Shown: positions 8,556 through 17,585, counted from the stretch's first letter. The stretch: DNA of 64,000 nucleotides from Roseivivax lentus (GCF_900156805.1 NZ_FTOQ01000011.1:62001-126000); one strand, 5' to 3'. Numbers and translations: made by a program. The notes: generated by a model from the sequence alone, not told the origin.

Positions 8556-9694
8556 AGGACCAGACGCTTCCCGATCCGACCCAGGTCGAAGGCGCGCCGC
8601 ATCCGCGCGAAACCCCGCGGCTGATCGGCCAGGCCCCCGCCGAGGCCGCCTTTCTCGACGCCTTCAATACCGGGCGGCTGCACCATGCCTGGATGCTGGT
8701 CGGGCCGAAGGGCGTGGGCAAGGCGACGCTGGCCTGGCGCATCGCGCGCTTTCTGCTGGCCACGCCTGATCCCGACCCCGCGGGCGATGCGGGGCTTTTC
8801 GGCCCCGCGCCGCTGCCCGAAACGCTCGATATCGGCTCCGATCACCCGGTTATGCGCCGCAGCCGCGCGGGGTCCGAACCCGGCCTCTTCGCGCTGACCC
8901 GCGGGCCCAACGACAAGGGCGACCGGCTCGCGGCCGAGATCCGGGTGGACCAGGTGCGCAAGCTCAAGAGCTTCTTCGCCCTTTCGGCCACCGATGGCGG
9001 GCGGCGCGTGGTGATCGTCGATGCCGCCGACGAGATGAACGTGAACGCCGCCAACGCGCTTCTGAAACTCCTCGAGGAGCCGCCCGCCCGCACCGTCCTT
9101 CTTCTGGTCGTGCACCAGCCCGCCCGGCTTCTGCCGACGATCCGGTCGCGCTGCCGCGAATTGCGCCTGACCCCGCTTGGACCCGAGGACATGGCCCAGG
9201 CGCTCGATCAGGCGGGCGCGGCGCTCTCGCCGCAGGAAGCCGCCGCCCTGTCGGAACTATCCTCGGGCTCGGTCGGCGCGGCGATGCGGATCGTCGGGCT
9301 GGACGGGCTGGCGCTCTACCGGGCGCTTCTCGAGGTGATGGGCACGATGCCCGATCTCGACATGCCGCGCACGCTGAAGCTGGCCGACAGCCTCGCCCAG
9401 CGCGGCCAGGAAGAGCGGCGCGATTTGTTCTTCACGCTGGCCGATCTGGCCTTCGCGCGGCTTGCGCGCACGGGCGTGACCGGCGCGGCCCCGGCCCGGC
9501 CCGCCGCCCCCGAGGAAGCCGCGCTCTTTGCCCGCCTCGCGCCGGGCCCTGCGGCGGGGCGCGCCTGGGCGGACATCGCGCAGGTGACGAGCGACCGGGC
9601 GCGGCACGGCCGGGCGGTCAATGTCGATCCCGCCTCGCTGGTGCTCGACACGGTGATGAAGATGCGCGAGACGGCCTCGGCCCTGCGCCGCTGA
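8552..9694 (+). CDS. holB: DNA polymerase III subunit delta'
   Basis: This 380-residue AAA+-like protein is the delta' subunit of the clamp loader, which places the beta clamp on primed DNA. It carries a kept P-loop GPKGVGKAT (residues 51-59) and a VIVDAADEMNVNAANALLKLLEEPP block, the canonical delta'/gamma Walker B-sensor region. This is followed by TIRSRC, the sensor 1/SRC motif. The C-terminal third is helical and Ala-rich as in the family. It starts within the last codons of tmk (ATGA overlap). A short gap with an intergenic repeat separates it from tatD. Confidence 0.94.
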   Translation: MKDQTLPDPTQVEGAPHPRETPRLIGQAPAEAAFLDAFNTGRLHHAWMLVGPKGVGKATLAWRIARFLLATPDPDPAGDAGLFGPAPLPETLDIGSDHPVMRRSRAGSEPGLFALTRGPNDKGDRLAAEIRVDQVRKLKSFFALSATDGGRRVVIVDAADEMNVNAANALLKLLEEPPARTVLLLVVHQPARLLPTIRSRCRELRLTPLGPEDMAQALDQAGAALSPQEAAALSELSSGSVGAAMRIVGLDGLALYRALLEVMGTMPDLDMPRTLKLADSLAQRGQEERRDLFFTLADLAFARLARTGVTGAAPARPAAPEEAALFARLAPGPAAGRAWADIAQVTSDRARHGRAVNVDPASLVLDTVMKMRETASALRR

Positions 9695-9740
9695 GACGGC
9701 GCGCGCCCGCCCACCCGTCTCGGCGCGGGCCCCTGCTGGT

Positions 9741-9761
9741 TTGCCTCTTTGCAAATACGCA
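9741..9761 (+). repeat. 21-bp intergenic repeat, copy 1
   Basis: TTGCCTCTTTGCAAATACGC plus one more A occurs here between holB and tatD, and again identically at 23845-23865 between murE and murF. The core contains the palindrome TTTGCAAA. Two exact copies 14 kb apart in gene gaps are unlikely by chance in such GC-rich DNA. The function is unknown. Confidence 0.75.
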
Positions 9762-9858
9762 AGCCCGCCCGAGGATCCGGCGCAGGTCCCCGGGCCACCT
9801 TGACCCCTCTGGCCCCATCCTAGATACCGAGCCACAACCGAAGGCCCGAGGAGCGTTC

Positions 9859-10662
9859 ATGAGCGAACCGCGCATCACCGACAGCCATTGCCACCTCGAT
9901 TTTCCCGATTTCGACGGCGAACGCGCCGAGATCGTCGCCCGCGCGGCGGAGGCCGGGGTGCACCGCATGGTCACGATCTGCACCCGGCTGCGCCAGGAAC
10001 CCCAGGTCCGCGCCATCGCCGAGGCTTTCCCGCAGGTCTTCTATGCCGCGGGCACCCATCCGATGAGCGCTGCGGACGAGCCGATGACCTCGGTCGAGGA
10101 ACTCGTGCGGCTCAGCGCGCATCCGAAATTCGTGGGGCTGGGCGAGACCGGGCTCGATTACCACTACACCGCCGAAAGCGCGGAGCGTCAGCAAACCTCG
10201 CTTCGCATCCATATCGAAGCGGCGCAGGAAACCGGCCTGCCGCTCATCATCCATGCCCGCGATGCCGATGACGACATGGCCGACATCCTCGAGGAAGGCT
10301 ATGCGCAAAAGCCCTATAGCTGCGTGATGCATTGCTTCTCGTCGGGGCCGGAGCTTGCCCGTCGCGCGCTTGCGATGGATTTCTACCTGTCGATGTCCGG
10401 CATCGCCGCCTTCAAGAAAAGCCAGGATCTGCGCGACATCTTCGCCACCGCGCGGCCCGAACGCATCCTCGTGGAGACCGACAGCCCCTACCTTGCCCCC
10501 CCGCCCCAACGCGGCAAGCGCAACGAGCCCGGCTACACCGTGCACACCGCCCGCGTGGGCGCCGAGGTCTTCGGCATGGATTACGCCGATTTCGCCGCCC
10601 GGACCGAGGCCAATTTCGACCGGCTCTTCTGGAAGGCCGCCCAATACGCCAAGGCCGCGTGA
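9859..10662 (+). CDS. tatD: TatD-family metal-dependent deoxyribonuclease/hydrolase
   Basis: A 267-residue TIM-barrel hydrolase of the TatD/YcfH type. Metal ligands are visible: HCH near the N-terminus (His10, His12), the Glu in GLGETGLDYHY, the His in PLIIHARDAD, the His in VMHCFSS and the Asp in VETDSPYLAP. Members of this family act on DNA 3' ends or on D-aminoacyl-tRNA products, and here the exact substrate is not decidable. The gene follows holB, as it does in many proteobacteria (holB-ycfH), and its stop overlaps the ATG of the next gene (TGATG). Confidence 0.9.
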   Translation: MSEPRITDSHCHLDFPDFDGERAEIVARAAEAGVHRMVTICTRLRQEPQVRAIAEAFPQVFYAAGTHPMSAADEPMTSVEELVRLSAHPKFVGLGETGLDYHYTAESAERQQTSLRIHIEAAQETGLPLIIHARDADDDMADILEEGYAQKPYSCVMHCFSSGPELARRALAMDFYLSMSGIAAFKKSQDLRDIFATARPERILVETDSPYLAPPPQRGKRNEPGYTVHTARVGAEVFGMDYADFAARTEANFDRLFWKAAQYAKAA

Positions 10663-11462
10663 TGGGCGAACTGCGCTTCACCATCCTCGGCTGCGGCTCC
10701 TCGGGTGGCGTGCCCCGCCTTGGCGGGCATTGGGGCGATTGCGACCCCGAGAACCCCAAGAACACCCGCCGCCGCTGCTCGCTCCTGATCGAGCGTGAAG
10801 GCGCGGAGGGCACCACCCGCGTGCTGATCGACACCTCGCCCGACCTGCGCGCGCAGCTTCTGGGCGCCGGCGTGGGCGAGCTCGACGCGGTGGTCTACAC
10901 CCATTCCCACGCGGACCATGTCCACGGCATCGACGATCTGCGCATGATCGTCTTCAACATGCGCGCCCGCCTGCCGGTCTGGGCCGACGGCCCGACGCAG
11001 GAGGCGCTTTATGCGCGCTTCGGCTATGCCTTCATCCAACCCGAAGACAGCCCCTATCCGCCGATCCTCGACATGAACACGATCCATGACGGCCCGTTCA
11101 CGATCGACGGCGCGGGCGGGCCGGTCACCCTGACGCCCTTCGAGGCGGAACACGGCTCCATGGACGCGCTCGGCTTCCGGGTCGGCGATTTCGCCTATCT
11201 TCCCGACGTGGCGAAGATCCCCGAAGACAGCTGGGCCAAGCTGCACGACCTCGATTGCTGGGTGGTGGACGCGCTGCGCCGCACGCCGCACCCGACCCAT
11301 GCGCATCTCGACATGACGCTGGGCTGGATCGAACGCGCGAAGCCCCGCCGCGCGGTGCTGACCAACATGCATATCGACCTCGATTACGCCACGCTGGCAG
11401 CCGAGACGCCCGAGCATATCACCCCGGCCTATGACGGCATGGTCATCCGCTATGACATCTGA
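10662..11462 (+). CDS. MBL-fold metallohydrolase (PhnP-like)
   Basis: A 266-residue metallo-beta-lactamase-fold phosphodiesterase. The signature THSHADHVHGIDDLR gives the HxHxDH metal site, and an extra N-terminal GCGSSGGVPRLGG motif with Cys residues (CDPENPKNTRRRCS) is typical of the PhnP/lipoate-associated branch. Later ligands occur around EAEHGSMDALGFR and in PHPTHAHLDMTL. PhnP cleaves cyclic ribose phosphates in phosphonate use, but no phn genes lie nearby, so a general cyclic phosphodiesterase role is a guess. Its start overlaps the stop of tatD, and the tatD-MBL pair is common in alphaproteobacteria. Confidence 0.87.
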   Translation: MGELRFTILGCGSSGGVPRLGGHWGDCDPENPKNTRRRCSLLIEREGAEGTTRVLIDTSPDLRAQLLGAGVGELDAVVYTHSHADHVHGIDDLRMIVFNMRARLPVWADGPTQEALYARFGYAFIQPEDSPYPPILDMNTIHDGPFTIDGAGGPVTLTPFEAEHGSMDALGFRVGDFAYLPDVAKIPEDSWAKLHDLDCWVVDALRRTPHPTHAHLDMTLGWIERAKPRRAVLTNMHIDLDYATLAAETPEHITPAYDGMVIRYDI

Positions 11463-11480
11463 CGACTGGGCCTGAGGCGC

Positions 11481-12416
11481 ATGCAGGCGTTGCTCGAGGT
11501 CATCCTGCCGGTCTTCGTGCTGATCGGCGCGGGCTATGTCGCCGTCTGGCGGGGCCTCTTCAAGGACAGCGCCGTCGACGGGCTGATGGTCTTCACCCAG
11601 CAATTCGCCATTCCCTGCCTGCTGTTCCGGGCGCTCTGGACGCTCGATCTGGGCGACAATTTCCACCCCGCGCTGCTGATCTCGTTCTACACGGGCTCCG
11701 CCACCGGCTTTTTTGCGGGGCTTCTCGCGGGCCGATACCTCTTCAAACGGGAATGGGAGGACGCGGTCGCCATCGGCTTCTGCTGCCTCTTCGCCAACTC
11801 GGTGCTGATCGGCCTTGCGATCACCGAACGCGCCTATGGCGAGACCGCGCTCGAGGCGAATTTCGCCATCATCGCGATGCATTCGCCGTTCTGCTACGGG
11901 CTCGGCATCACCACGATGGAGATCGTGCGCGCCCGCAACAACGGCGCGCCCGCCACGTCGCTGCCGGGCACCGTGCTGAAGGCGATGTTCCGCAATGCGC
12001 TGGTAATCGGGATCGTGCTGGGCGCGCTCTTCAACTATTTCGATCTCGGCCTGCCGCGCCCGGTCGAGGACGCGCTCGACATGATGGTGCGCACGGCGCT
12101 TCCGGCAGCCCTGTTCGGCATGGGCGGCGTGCTTTACCGCTACCGGCCCGAGGGCGATTTCCGCATCATCGCCTTCGTCTGCGCAGTGTCGCTGGTGCTG
12201 CATCCTTCCATCACCTGGACGCTGGGCAAGGCCTTCGCGCTCGATGTGGCCGAGTTCCGCTCGGCGGTCATCACGGCGGCCATGGCGCCGGGCATCAATG
12301 CCTATGTCTTCGCCAACATGTACGGCCGCGCGAAACGCGTCGCGGCGTCCTCGGTGCTGCTCGCGACGGGGCTGTCGGTCGGCACGGTCTGGGTCTGGCT
12401 CGCGATTCTGCCCTGA
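11481..12416 (+). CDS. AEC-family (auxin efflux carrier-like) transporter
   Basis: A 311-residue integral membrane protein with about ten hydrophobic segments split in two halves, as in the AEC/MdcF family. It opens with LLEVILPVFVLIGAGYVAVW, has the broken-helix region FTQQFAIPCLLFRAL, and a second half with TALPAALFGMGGVLYRY and AAMAPGINAYVFANMYG. Bacterial AEC proteins carry organic acids such as malonate or malate; no metabolic neighbour reveals the substrate here. It begins 18 bases after the MBL gene and may share its transcript. Confidence 0.88.
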   Translation: MQALLEVILPVFVLIGAGYVAVWRGLFKDSAVDGLMVFTQQFAIPCLLFRALWTLDLGDNFHPALLISFYTGSATGFFAGLLAGRYLFKREWEDAVAIGFCCLFANSVLIGLAITERAYGETALEANFAIIAMHSPFCYGLGITTMEIVRARNNGAPATSLPGTVLKAMFRNALVIGIVLGALFNYFDLGLPRPVEDALDMMVRTALPAALFGMGGVLYRYRPEGDFRIIAFVCAVSLVLHPSITWTLGKAFALDVAEFRSAVITAAMAPGINAYVFANMYGRAKRVAASSVLLATGLSVGTVWVWLAILP

Positions 12417-12574
12417 CCCGGTGGAACCTGACCCCGACTTACACGTTTCTTTCCCGACCGGCCTGCGATCCGCGCGACGCCGCCTCTATCCCCAGGTCCC
12501 GTTTCGTCCTGCAGGCTGGTCGAGCTGAAACACCGGGCGCATGATGATGCGACCCACGAGAGGGAGCGCATTCC

Positions 12575-13048
12575 ATGTCCATCTACGACGCGATCATCGC
12601 CGATCACGAGAACCACCGCACGCTCATGGCCCGCATCGCCGACACGACCGGCGCCAGCGAGGACCGCAAGGCCGCGTGGAAGGAATTCTTCTACGACGTC
12701 AAAAGCCATGCCGCGGCGGAGGAAGAGACCTTCTATTCCAAGCTGATGTCCAAGACCTGGGGTCAGGACAGCGCCCGCCATTCGGTGGAGGAACACGGCG
12801 CGCTCGACGATCTGATGGAGGAACTGAACGACATGGACATGTCGAGCCCCGGATGGCTCAACAAGTTCAACACGCTGCGCCACGATTACGAGCATCACAT
12901 GGAAGAGGAAGAGGACGAGGTCTTCGGCCGTGCCCGCGAAGTGATCTCCGAGGATGAGATCGAGGGTTACGGCCAGCGCTTCCGTGACCGCAAGGCCGAA
13001 GAGATGACGCTGGTCGACAAGAAGCGCGCGGATTCCCTCGAGGATTGA
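12575..13048 (+). CDS. Hemerythrin HHE-domain protein
   Basis: A 157-residue four-helix protein with hemerythrin-like metal ligands: IIADHENHRTLMARI (His-x-x-x-His type), DVKSHAAAEEETFYSKL (His and Glu), SVEEHGALDDLMEEL and TLRHDYEHHMEEEEDEVF. Such proteins bind a di-iron centre and sense or carry O2, NO or iron. The C-terminus is charged and ends with a processing-free KKRADSLED. GAGAGGGAG lies upstream. The gene stands alone and ends at a strong terminator at 13096. Confidence 0.9.
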   Translation: MSIYDAIIADHENHRTLMARIADTTGASEDRKAAWKEFFYDVKSHAAAEEETFYSKLMSKTWGQDSARHSVEEHGALDDLMEELNDMDMSSPGWLNKFNTLRHDYEHHMEEEEDEVFGRAREVISEDEIEGYGQRFRDRKAEEMTLVDKKRADSLED

Positions 13049-13095
13049 CGCGACGGCCGCCCCAGCCCTCATACCGCGCCCAGAGCATCCAACGA

Positions 13096-13126
13096 AAAAG
13101 CCCCGGCCATCCGCCGGGGCTTTCTT
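13096..13126 (+). terminator. Rho-independent terminator after the hemerythrin gene
   Basis: Inverted repeat AGCCCCGGC - catcc - GCCGGGGCT followed by TTCTTG, with an A-run before the stem. It can serve + strand transcription from the hemerythrin gene and, with the leading AAAAA, also the converging FNT gene. Confidence 0.85.
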
Positions 13127-13180
13127 GTATCCGCGTGCCGGAGCCGATCCCGGCGCGTGAATGCTAGCTAAGGAACGGCG

Positions 13181-14050
13181 CTACTTCCCGTTGGTCTCGG
13201 GATCAATCTCCCACGCCACCTGACCGTAGGCCAGCAAGGCGAAAAGCCCCGTGCCGCCCAGCACATTGCCGAGGAAGGCCGGCAGGATCAGTCCGAAAAA
13301 CGCCGTCGCGACAGAGATATCGCCCGCCAGCATCAGCAGGAACGCTTCCTTCGAGCCCGCCACCACGTGGGTAAACTCCCCCATCGCGATGAGATAGGTG
13401 AAGAGGAAGATCACGAAGATCTCGAAGCCCTCGGACGAAGGCAGCATCCAGACGATCGCGGCGATGAAGAAGCCTGCGGGGATGCCGTATTTGAACGCCT
13501 CGACCGGGGAATAATGGGCGAAATGATGCGAGATCGCCTTCATCCCCTCCACATATTCGGGGATCACCGTGCCGCCGTAGATGCTCAGGAACGCCACGAA
13601 GAACGTGCCCACCATGTTGGCCGCGAAGACCACGCCCCAGAGCCGTGCGGCGCAGGTCAGCATGGTCAGCGATTTTTCCTTCAGGACCGGCAGCACGACG
13701 GTGATCGTGTTCTCGGTGAACAGCTGGATCCGCGCGAGGATCACCAGGATGAAGCCCACCGTGTAGCCGAGGTTCTCGATCGGGCCCTGGTAGGGATGCC
13801 CTTCGAAGATCACGTGCAGGATCCCCTCGGCCAGCACCGAGGCGGAGATGCAGATGCCCGCGGCGATGCCCGACCACCAGAGCGACCAGAGGGGGCGTCT
13901 CAGTTCCTCCCGCCCTTCGAGGTTGATGACCTCGTAGACGGCCCGCGGCGCCAGCGAGCGATGCCGGGCGATCTGGGAGGCTTCCTCGTTGGAATAGATA
14001 TCCCTGTCCGCTTCGCTTTCGTCGGCCTTTCGAGGCATATCTTTACTCAT
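13181..14050 (-). CDS. Formate/nitrite transporter family protein
   Basis: A 289-residue membrane protein of the FNT family (YfdC-like branch). It has about six hydrophobic segments after a charged N-terminal tail of ~65 residues (SNEEASQIARHRSLAPRAVY). FNT landmarks include IENLGYTVGFILVILARIQLFTENT, with the LFTEN turn equivalent to the (L/V)F(T)(G/E)(N)T substrate loop, and the repeated-half motif YLIAMGEFTHVVAGS. FNT proteins pass formate, nitrite or related monovalent acids. The ATG at 14050 is chosen because GAAGGAAC lies six bases upstream; a longer frame to 14143 lacks this. Confidence 0.88.
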   Translation of the reverse strand: MSKDMPRKADESEADRDIYSNEEASQIARHRSLAPRAVYEVINLEGREELRRPLWSLWWSGIAAGICISASVLAEGILHVIFEGHPYQGPIENLGYTVGFILVILARIQLFTENTITVVLPVLKEKSLTMLTCAARLWGVVFAANMVGTFFVAFLSIYGGTVIPEYVEGMKAISHHFAHYSPVEAFKYGIPAGFFIAAIVWMLPSSEGFEIFVIFLFTYLIAMGEFTHVVAGSKEAFLLMLAGDISVATAFFGLILPAFLGNVLGGTGLFALLAYGQVAWEIDPETNGK

Positions 14051-14161
14051 ATCGTTCCTTCGGAGACAAAGAGCGCGGCAGAATGCGTCGCGCGACAAGA
14101 CCCAACCAGCAACGGAACGATCGGTTCCCGCAAGCCCCCGCAATGCGCCGGGCGCGGCCCG

Positions 14162-14671
14162 TCAGAGCGTGGCGTGCATCCGGATCGCGGGGAAATGCAC
14201 GCCGCCCGGCAGCGGCAGATCGACCGGCCCCTCCTCGGTGAAGCCCATCGCCGTGTAGAACGGCACGGCGTTCAGCGTCGAGAAGCAGCGCAGCGCGCTC
14301 AACCCGTCGCCCTGCGCGTTGATCATGACGTAATCGAGCAGCCGCCGCCCGATGCCCTGCCGCTGGAAGCGGTAATCGCTGACCACATGGCGCACATGGC
14401 CGACGCCCGGGGTGACGATCCCGGTGCCCGGCGCGCTGCGGGTCCAGCCCCCCGCGCCCACCAGCTTCGAGCCGCGATGCACGAGGAAGAACTTGCCCGA
14501 CCGCACGAGGTCGGGCTGCGCCCGCGAGATGAGCGGCAACGCCCTGGTGCAGATATCTTCGGAATAGGCCGTCCGCAGAAGGACCGGATAGCTTTCGCTG
14601 AACAGCCGGTCGACCGCGGTAAAATCACTGGCCTGGGCGGTACGGATTGAAAAACGATCGAAAAAATTCAT
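14162..14671 (-). CDS. GNAT-family N-acetyltransferase
   Basis: A 169-residue acetyltransferase. The acetyl-CoA loop reads RFQRQGIGRRLLDYV (Q/RxxGxG/A), preceded by the beta-strand VRHVVSDYR and followed by FYTAMGFTEEG, the usual GNAT C-terminal strand. The substrate is not predictable. The ATG at 14671 has GGAGG five bases upstream; another ATG at 14683 overlaps that ribosome-binding site. It lies downstream of rpmG behind a terminator, so it is probably expressed separately. Confidence 0.85.
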   Translation of the reverse strand: MNFFDRFSIRTAQASDFTAVDRLFSESYPVLLRTAYSEDICTRALPLISRAQPDLVRSGKFFLVHRGSKLVGAGGWTRSAPGTGIVTPGVGHVRHVVSDYRFQRQGIGRRLLDYVMINAQGDGLSALRCFSTLNAVPFYTAMGFTEEGPVDLPLPGGVHFPAIRMHATL

Positions 14672-14730
14672 GGGGTCCTCCATCCCCGGTGAATGGATCC
14701 CAAGGATAACGGCAATGCCCCGTCGGCCCA

Positions 14731-14761
14731 GAAAAAACGCCGCCCGGGACACGGACGGCGC
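14731..14761 (-). terminator. Rho-independent terminator after rpmG
   Basis: On the - strand GCGCCGTCC - gtgtcc - GGGCGGCG is followed at once by TTTTTTCT. The stem has eight pairs with one G-U. It ends the rpmG transcript before the GNAT gene. Confidence 0.85.
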
Positions 14762-14787
14762 GACAGCTAGTCAAATAAGAGGCGTTC

Positions 14788-14955
14788 TTACTTGATCTTG
14801 CCTTCCTTGTACTCGACATGCTTGCGCGCGACCGGGTCGTATTTCCGGATCGACATCTTCTCGGTCATGGTCCGGGCGTTCTTCTTGGTCACGTAGAAGT
14901 GGCCGGTGCCCGCGGTCGAGTTCAGGCGGATCTTGATGGTGGTCGGCTTCGCCAT
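14788..14955 (-). CDS. rpmG: 50S ribosomal protein L33
   Basis: A 55-residue basic protein starting [20 protein letters not shown] and continuing with [19 protein letters not shown] and [12 protein letters not shown], which is L33. The zinc-binding CxxC pairs found in some L33 proteins are absent, as usual in alphaproteobacteria (C- form). ATG at 14955 has AGGAGA seven bases upstream. The longer frame to 15039 runs into the space before rnpB and is rejected. It sits between rnpB and its own terminator. Confidence 0.97.
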   Translation of the reverse strand: MAKPTTIKIRLNSTAGTGHFYVTKKNARTMTEKMSIRKYDPVARKHVEYKEGKIK

Positions 14956-15060
14956 GATAAAGTCTCCTGCAACGGACCGGATGCGGGGTCCGTGAAATCG
15001 GTCAGACCCGCCTTTTACGCATGGCGCGCCCACTGTCAACCGGCGTGGGGCCGGAAATCA

Positions 15061-15473
15061 TGCGCGGAGGGCCTGTAAGCCGGATTCTGTGTCGGACGGG
15101 CGAGCCCGTCCCAGACGACCATTCCTCTGGGCCGCCCCTCGCGGAGCGGCTCAAGCTGCCAACCCGGACCCCTCGGGCTGAAGCGGCCCTGCGGCGATAT
15201 CCCCGAAAGGATCAGCCCGCGCGAGGTCCCTATTTGGCATTGCTCCCGGTGGGGCTTGCCGTGCGGGTCCGGTTGCCCGTCCCCCGGTGGGCTCTTACCC
15301 CACCGTTTCACCCTGGCCGCCGGTTGCCCGGCGGTGGTCTGTTTTCTGTGGCGCTGTCCGTCAGGTTGCCCTGCCCGGGCGTTACCCGGCACCGTTGCCT
15401 CAGGGAGTCCGGACTTTCCTCCCCGTCCCGGCCCGAAGACGCGGGACGAAGCGGCCGTCCGGCCCTCCGCGCG
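15061..15473 (-). ncRNA. rnpB: RNase P RNA (type A)
   Basis: The - strand carries the hallmark blocks of bacterial type A RNase P RNA. These are GAGGAAAGTCCGGACTCC (CR I), GGTGAAACGGTGGGGTAAGAG-like P8/P10 (split around 15300), GGCAAGCCCCACCGGGAGCAAT, and AGAGGAATGGTCGTC with ACAGAATCCGGCTTACAGG at the 3' end (CR V). The terminal GCGCGGAGGGCC and GGCCCTCCGCGC pair as stem P1 and set the ends. It matures tRNA 5' ends with the RnpA protein. Confidence 0.97.
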
Positions 15474-15524
15474 AGCCCGGGCATACGCCGCGATGCGCAG
15501 GCGGTCAATCGCGCAGGCCGCGGC

Positions 15525-16262
15525 TCAGCGCAGAACCAAGGGCGCCTCGACGAAGGCCTCGAGCGCCTCGGTCACCGCCTCGGGCGCGTCCAGCATGGGA
15601 AAATGCCCCGCCTCCTCGATGCGGACGAGCCGGGCATCGGGGGCGAGCCCCGACAGGACCTGCTGCCGCCGCGGCGGGCAGACCGGATCGGCGCTGCCCG
15701 CGATCAGGTGGATCGGCTGGCGGAAGCGGCGGAAGGCGCTCTGGTAATCGCCGCGCCGCTGCAGCGCGCGTACCTGGCGCAGCACCGTATCGGTGCCGAG
15801 CGTCTCGACCATCTCCGCGATGCGCGCCACCCGCGCGCCGCGCAGGATCGCGTCGCCGGGAATGGCCCCGCCGAACTCCGCCCGGACCCAGTCCGCGATC
15901 CGGCCCGCGCGCAGGGCGATCAGCCGCGCGTCGCGCTCGGCCGCCTCGGCGGGCGTGTCGGGAAAGGGCATCGCCGAGATCAGCGCGAGTCGGGCCACGC
16001 GCTTCGGCGCGCGGCGCAGGATCTCCAAGGCCACGACGCCACCGAGCCCATGGCCCACCAGCGCCACGCGCTGCGGCATCTGCGTGAGGATCGCGCTCGC
16101 GATCTCCTCCACCCGCTCGCCGCCCACCGGGAGGGCCAGCGTCACGGGCCGCGCGCGGGACAGCCGCGCAAGGGCATGGGAAAAGAGCGTGGCATCCCCG
16201 GCAAGCCCCGGGATCAGCACCAGGGCCTCGGATTGCGGTTGCGCGCGAAGGGGGACGTTCAC
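15525..16262 (-). CDS. Alpha/beta-hydrolase fold protein lacking the nucleophile serine
   Basis: A 245-residue alpha/beta-hydrolase fold protein (EALVLIPGLAGDATLF oxyanion strand). The nucleophile elbow that is normally G-x-S-x-G reads VALVGHGLGGVVALE, with glycine in place of serine. The later acid (AGSADPVCPP) and histidine (EEAGHFPMLDAP) are kept. The protein may thus be non-hydrolytic or use another residue. A GTG at 16262 with AGGAAGAG upstream is the likely start; an ATG at 16289 is an alternative. It lies between rnpB and a divergent flavoprotein gene. Confidence 0.75.
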   Translation of the reverse strand: MNVPLRAQPQSEALVLIPGLAGDATLFSHALARLSRARPVTLALPVGGERVEEIASAILTQMPQRVALVGHGLGGVVALEILRRAPKRVARLALISAMPFPDTPAEAAERDARLIALRAGRIADWVRAEFGGAIPGDAILRGARVARIAEMVETLGTDTVLRQVRALQRRGDYQSAFRRFRQPIHLIAGSADPVCPPRRQQVLSGLAPDARLVRIEEAGHFPMLDAPEAVTEALEAFVEAPLVLR

Positions 16263-16397
16263 GGTCGGTCTCTTCCTGCTCTGATGCACCTGTTGGCCGG
16301 TGCCTTTGCGCGAAGGCTAGCAAATCGGCTGCGGCGAATCTGCCCCCCGGCTGCGGAGCCCCTTGCGAAAGCCCGCCGCCCGTGCTTTCCGCGCCGC

Positions 16398-17585
16398 ATG
16401 CAGGTGAAAACGCTCATCCTCGGGGCCGGCGCGGCGGGCATGATGTGTGCGGCCCATGCCGGGCCCGGCACGCTGGTGATCGATCATGCGAAAGCGCCGG
16501 GCGAGAAGATCCGCATCTCGGGTGGCGGGCGCTGCAATTTCACCAATCTCGACATCCGGTTCGACCGCTATCTCGGCGAGAACCCGCATTTCCACAAATC
16601 GGCCATGTCGCGCTACACCCAATGGGATTTCATCGCCCGCGTCTCCGAAGCCGGTATCCCGTGGCACGAAAAGACGCTCGGGCAATTGTTCTGCGACACC
16701 TCCGCCAAGGACATCATCGCGCTTCTGCGACATGACATGGACGCCGCGGGCGCCGATCTGTGGCTGCGCACGTCGCTCGCGGACCTGTCCCATGCGGATG
16801 GCGTGTTCACCGCGATACTGGAGCGGGAAGGCACCCGCCACACGGTCCGCGCGCGCAACCTCGTGCTCGCCACGGGCGGCAAATCCATCCCCAAGATGGG
16901 CGCGACAGGATTGTCCTACGACATCGCCCGCCGCTTTGGACATGACATAACGGAAACCCGCCCCGCGCTGGTGCCGCTGGCCTTCCCCGACGGGCGATTC
17001 AAGCCCCTGTCGGGCGTCGCCTGCCCCGCCCGCGCGGCCTACAACGGCACCGCCTTCGAAGAGGCGCTTCTTTTCACCCATCGCGGCCTTTCGGGCCCGT
17101 CGATCCTGCAAATCTCGAGCTATTGGCGCGAGGGCGACGCGCTCTCGCTCGACCTGCTGCCCGGGATCGACCTCGGCGCGATCCTGTCCGAGAAGCGCCG
17201 CAGCGACGGCAAGAAACAGATCGCGACAGAGCTTGCCCGCCACCTGCCGCAACGACTGGTCGAGTACTTGGCGGGCGAGATGGACCTCGCGGGCCGGCTG
17301 GGCGATCTGTCGGATGCCCGCATCGCCGAGATCGCCGCCGCGCTCGGCGACTGGCAGCTCCGCCCCGGCGGATCGGAGGGCTATCGCACCGCCGAGGTCA
17401 CGCTGGGCGGCATCGCCACCGACCGGATCTCGTCGAAGACGATGATGTCGGAGCATCTTCCGGGCCTCTACATGATCGGCGAGGCGGTGGACGTCACGGG
17501 CTGGCTCGGCGGCTACAACTTCCAGTGGGCCTGGTCCTCGGGCTGGGCCGCCGGTCAGGCGATTTCCGGCGCGGCCACGATGTGA
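16398..17585 (+). CDS. NAD(P)/FAD-dependent oxidoreductase (HI0933/BaiN-like)
   Basis: A 395-residue flavoprotein of the HI0933 family. The FAD-binding Rossmann motif LILGAGAAGMMCAAHAG is at the N-terminus. Family landmarks are RISGGGRCNFTN, WDFIARVSEAGIPWHEKTLGQLF, LATGGKSIPKMGATGLSYDIA and, near the end, AEVTLGGIATDRISSKTM, GLYMIGEAVDVTGWLGGYNF and QWAWSSGWAAGQ. The reaction of most members is unknown; some reduce bile-acid intermediates. The ATG at 16398 opens the Rossmann fold directly. A much longer open frame reaching back across rnpB is an artefact of high GC. Confidence 0.88.
   Translation: MQVKTLILGAGAAGMMCAAHAGPGTLVIDHAKAPGEKIRISGGGRCNFTNLDIRFDRYLGENPHFHKSAMSRYTQWDFIARVSEAGIPWHEKTLGQLFCDTSAKDIIALLRHDMDAAGADLWLRTSLADLSHADGVFTAILEREGTRHTVRARNLVLATGGKSIPKMGATGLSYDIARRFGHDITETRPALVPLAFPDGRFKPLSGVACPARAAYNGTAFEEALLFTHRGLSGPSILQISSYWREGDALSLDLLPGIDLGAILSEKRRSDGKKQIATELARHLPQRLVEYLAGEMDLAGRLGDLSDARIAEIAAALGDWQLRPGGSEGYRTAEVTLGGIATDRISSKTMMSEHLPGLYMIGEAVDVTGWLGGYNFQWAWSSGWAAGQAISGAATM

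Noticed and set aside
15021-16397. An open frame joined to the flavoprotein, running through the RNase P RNA region
   Set aside because: It is high-GC read-through. The real start is at 16398 where the FAD-binding fold begins, and the region codes for rnpB and an opposite-strand gene.
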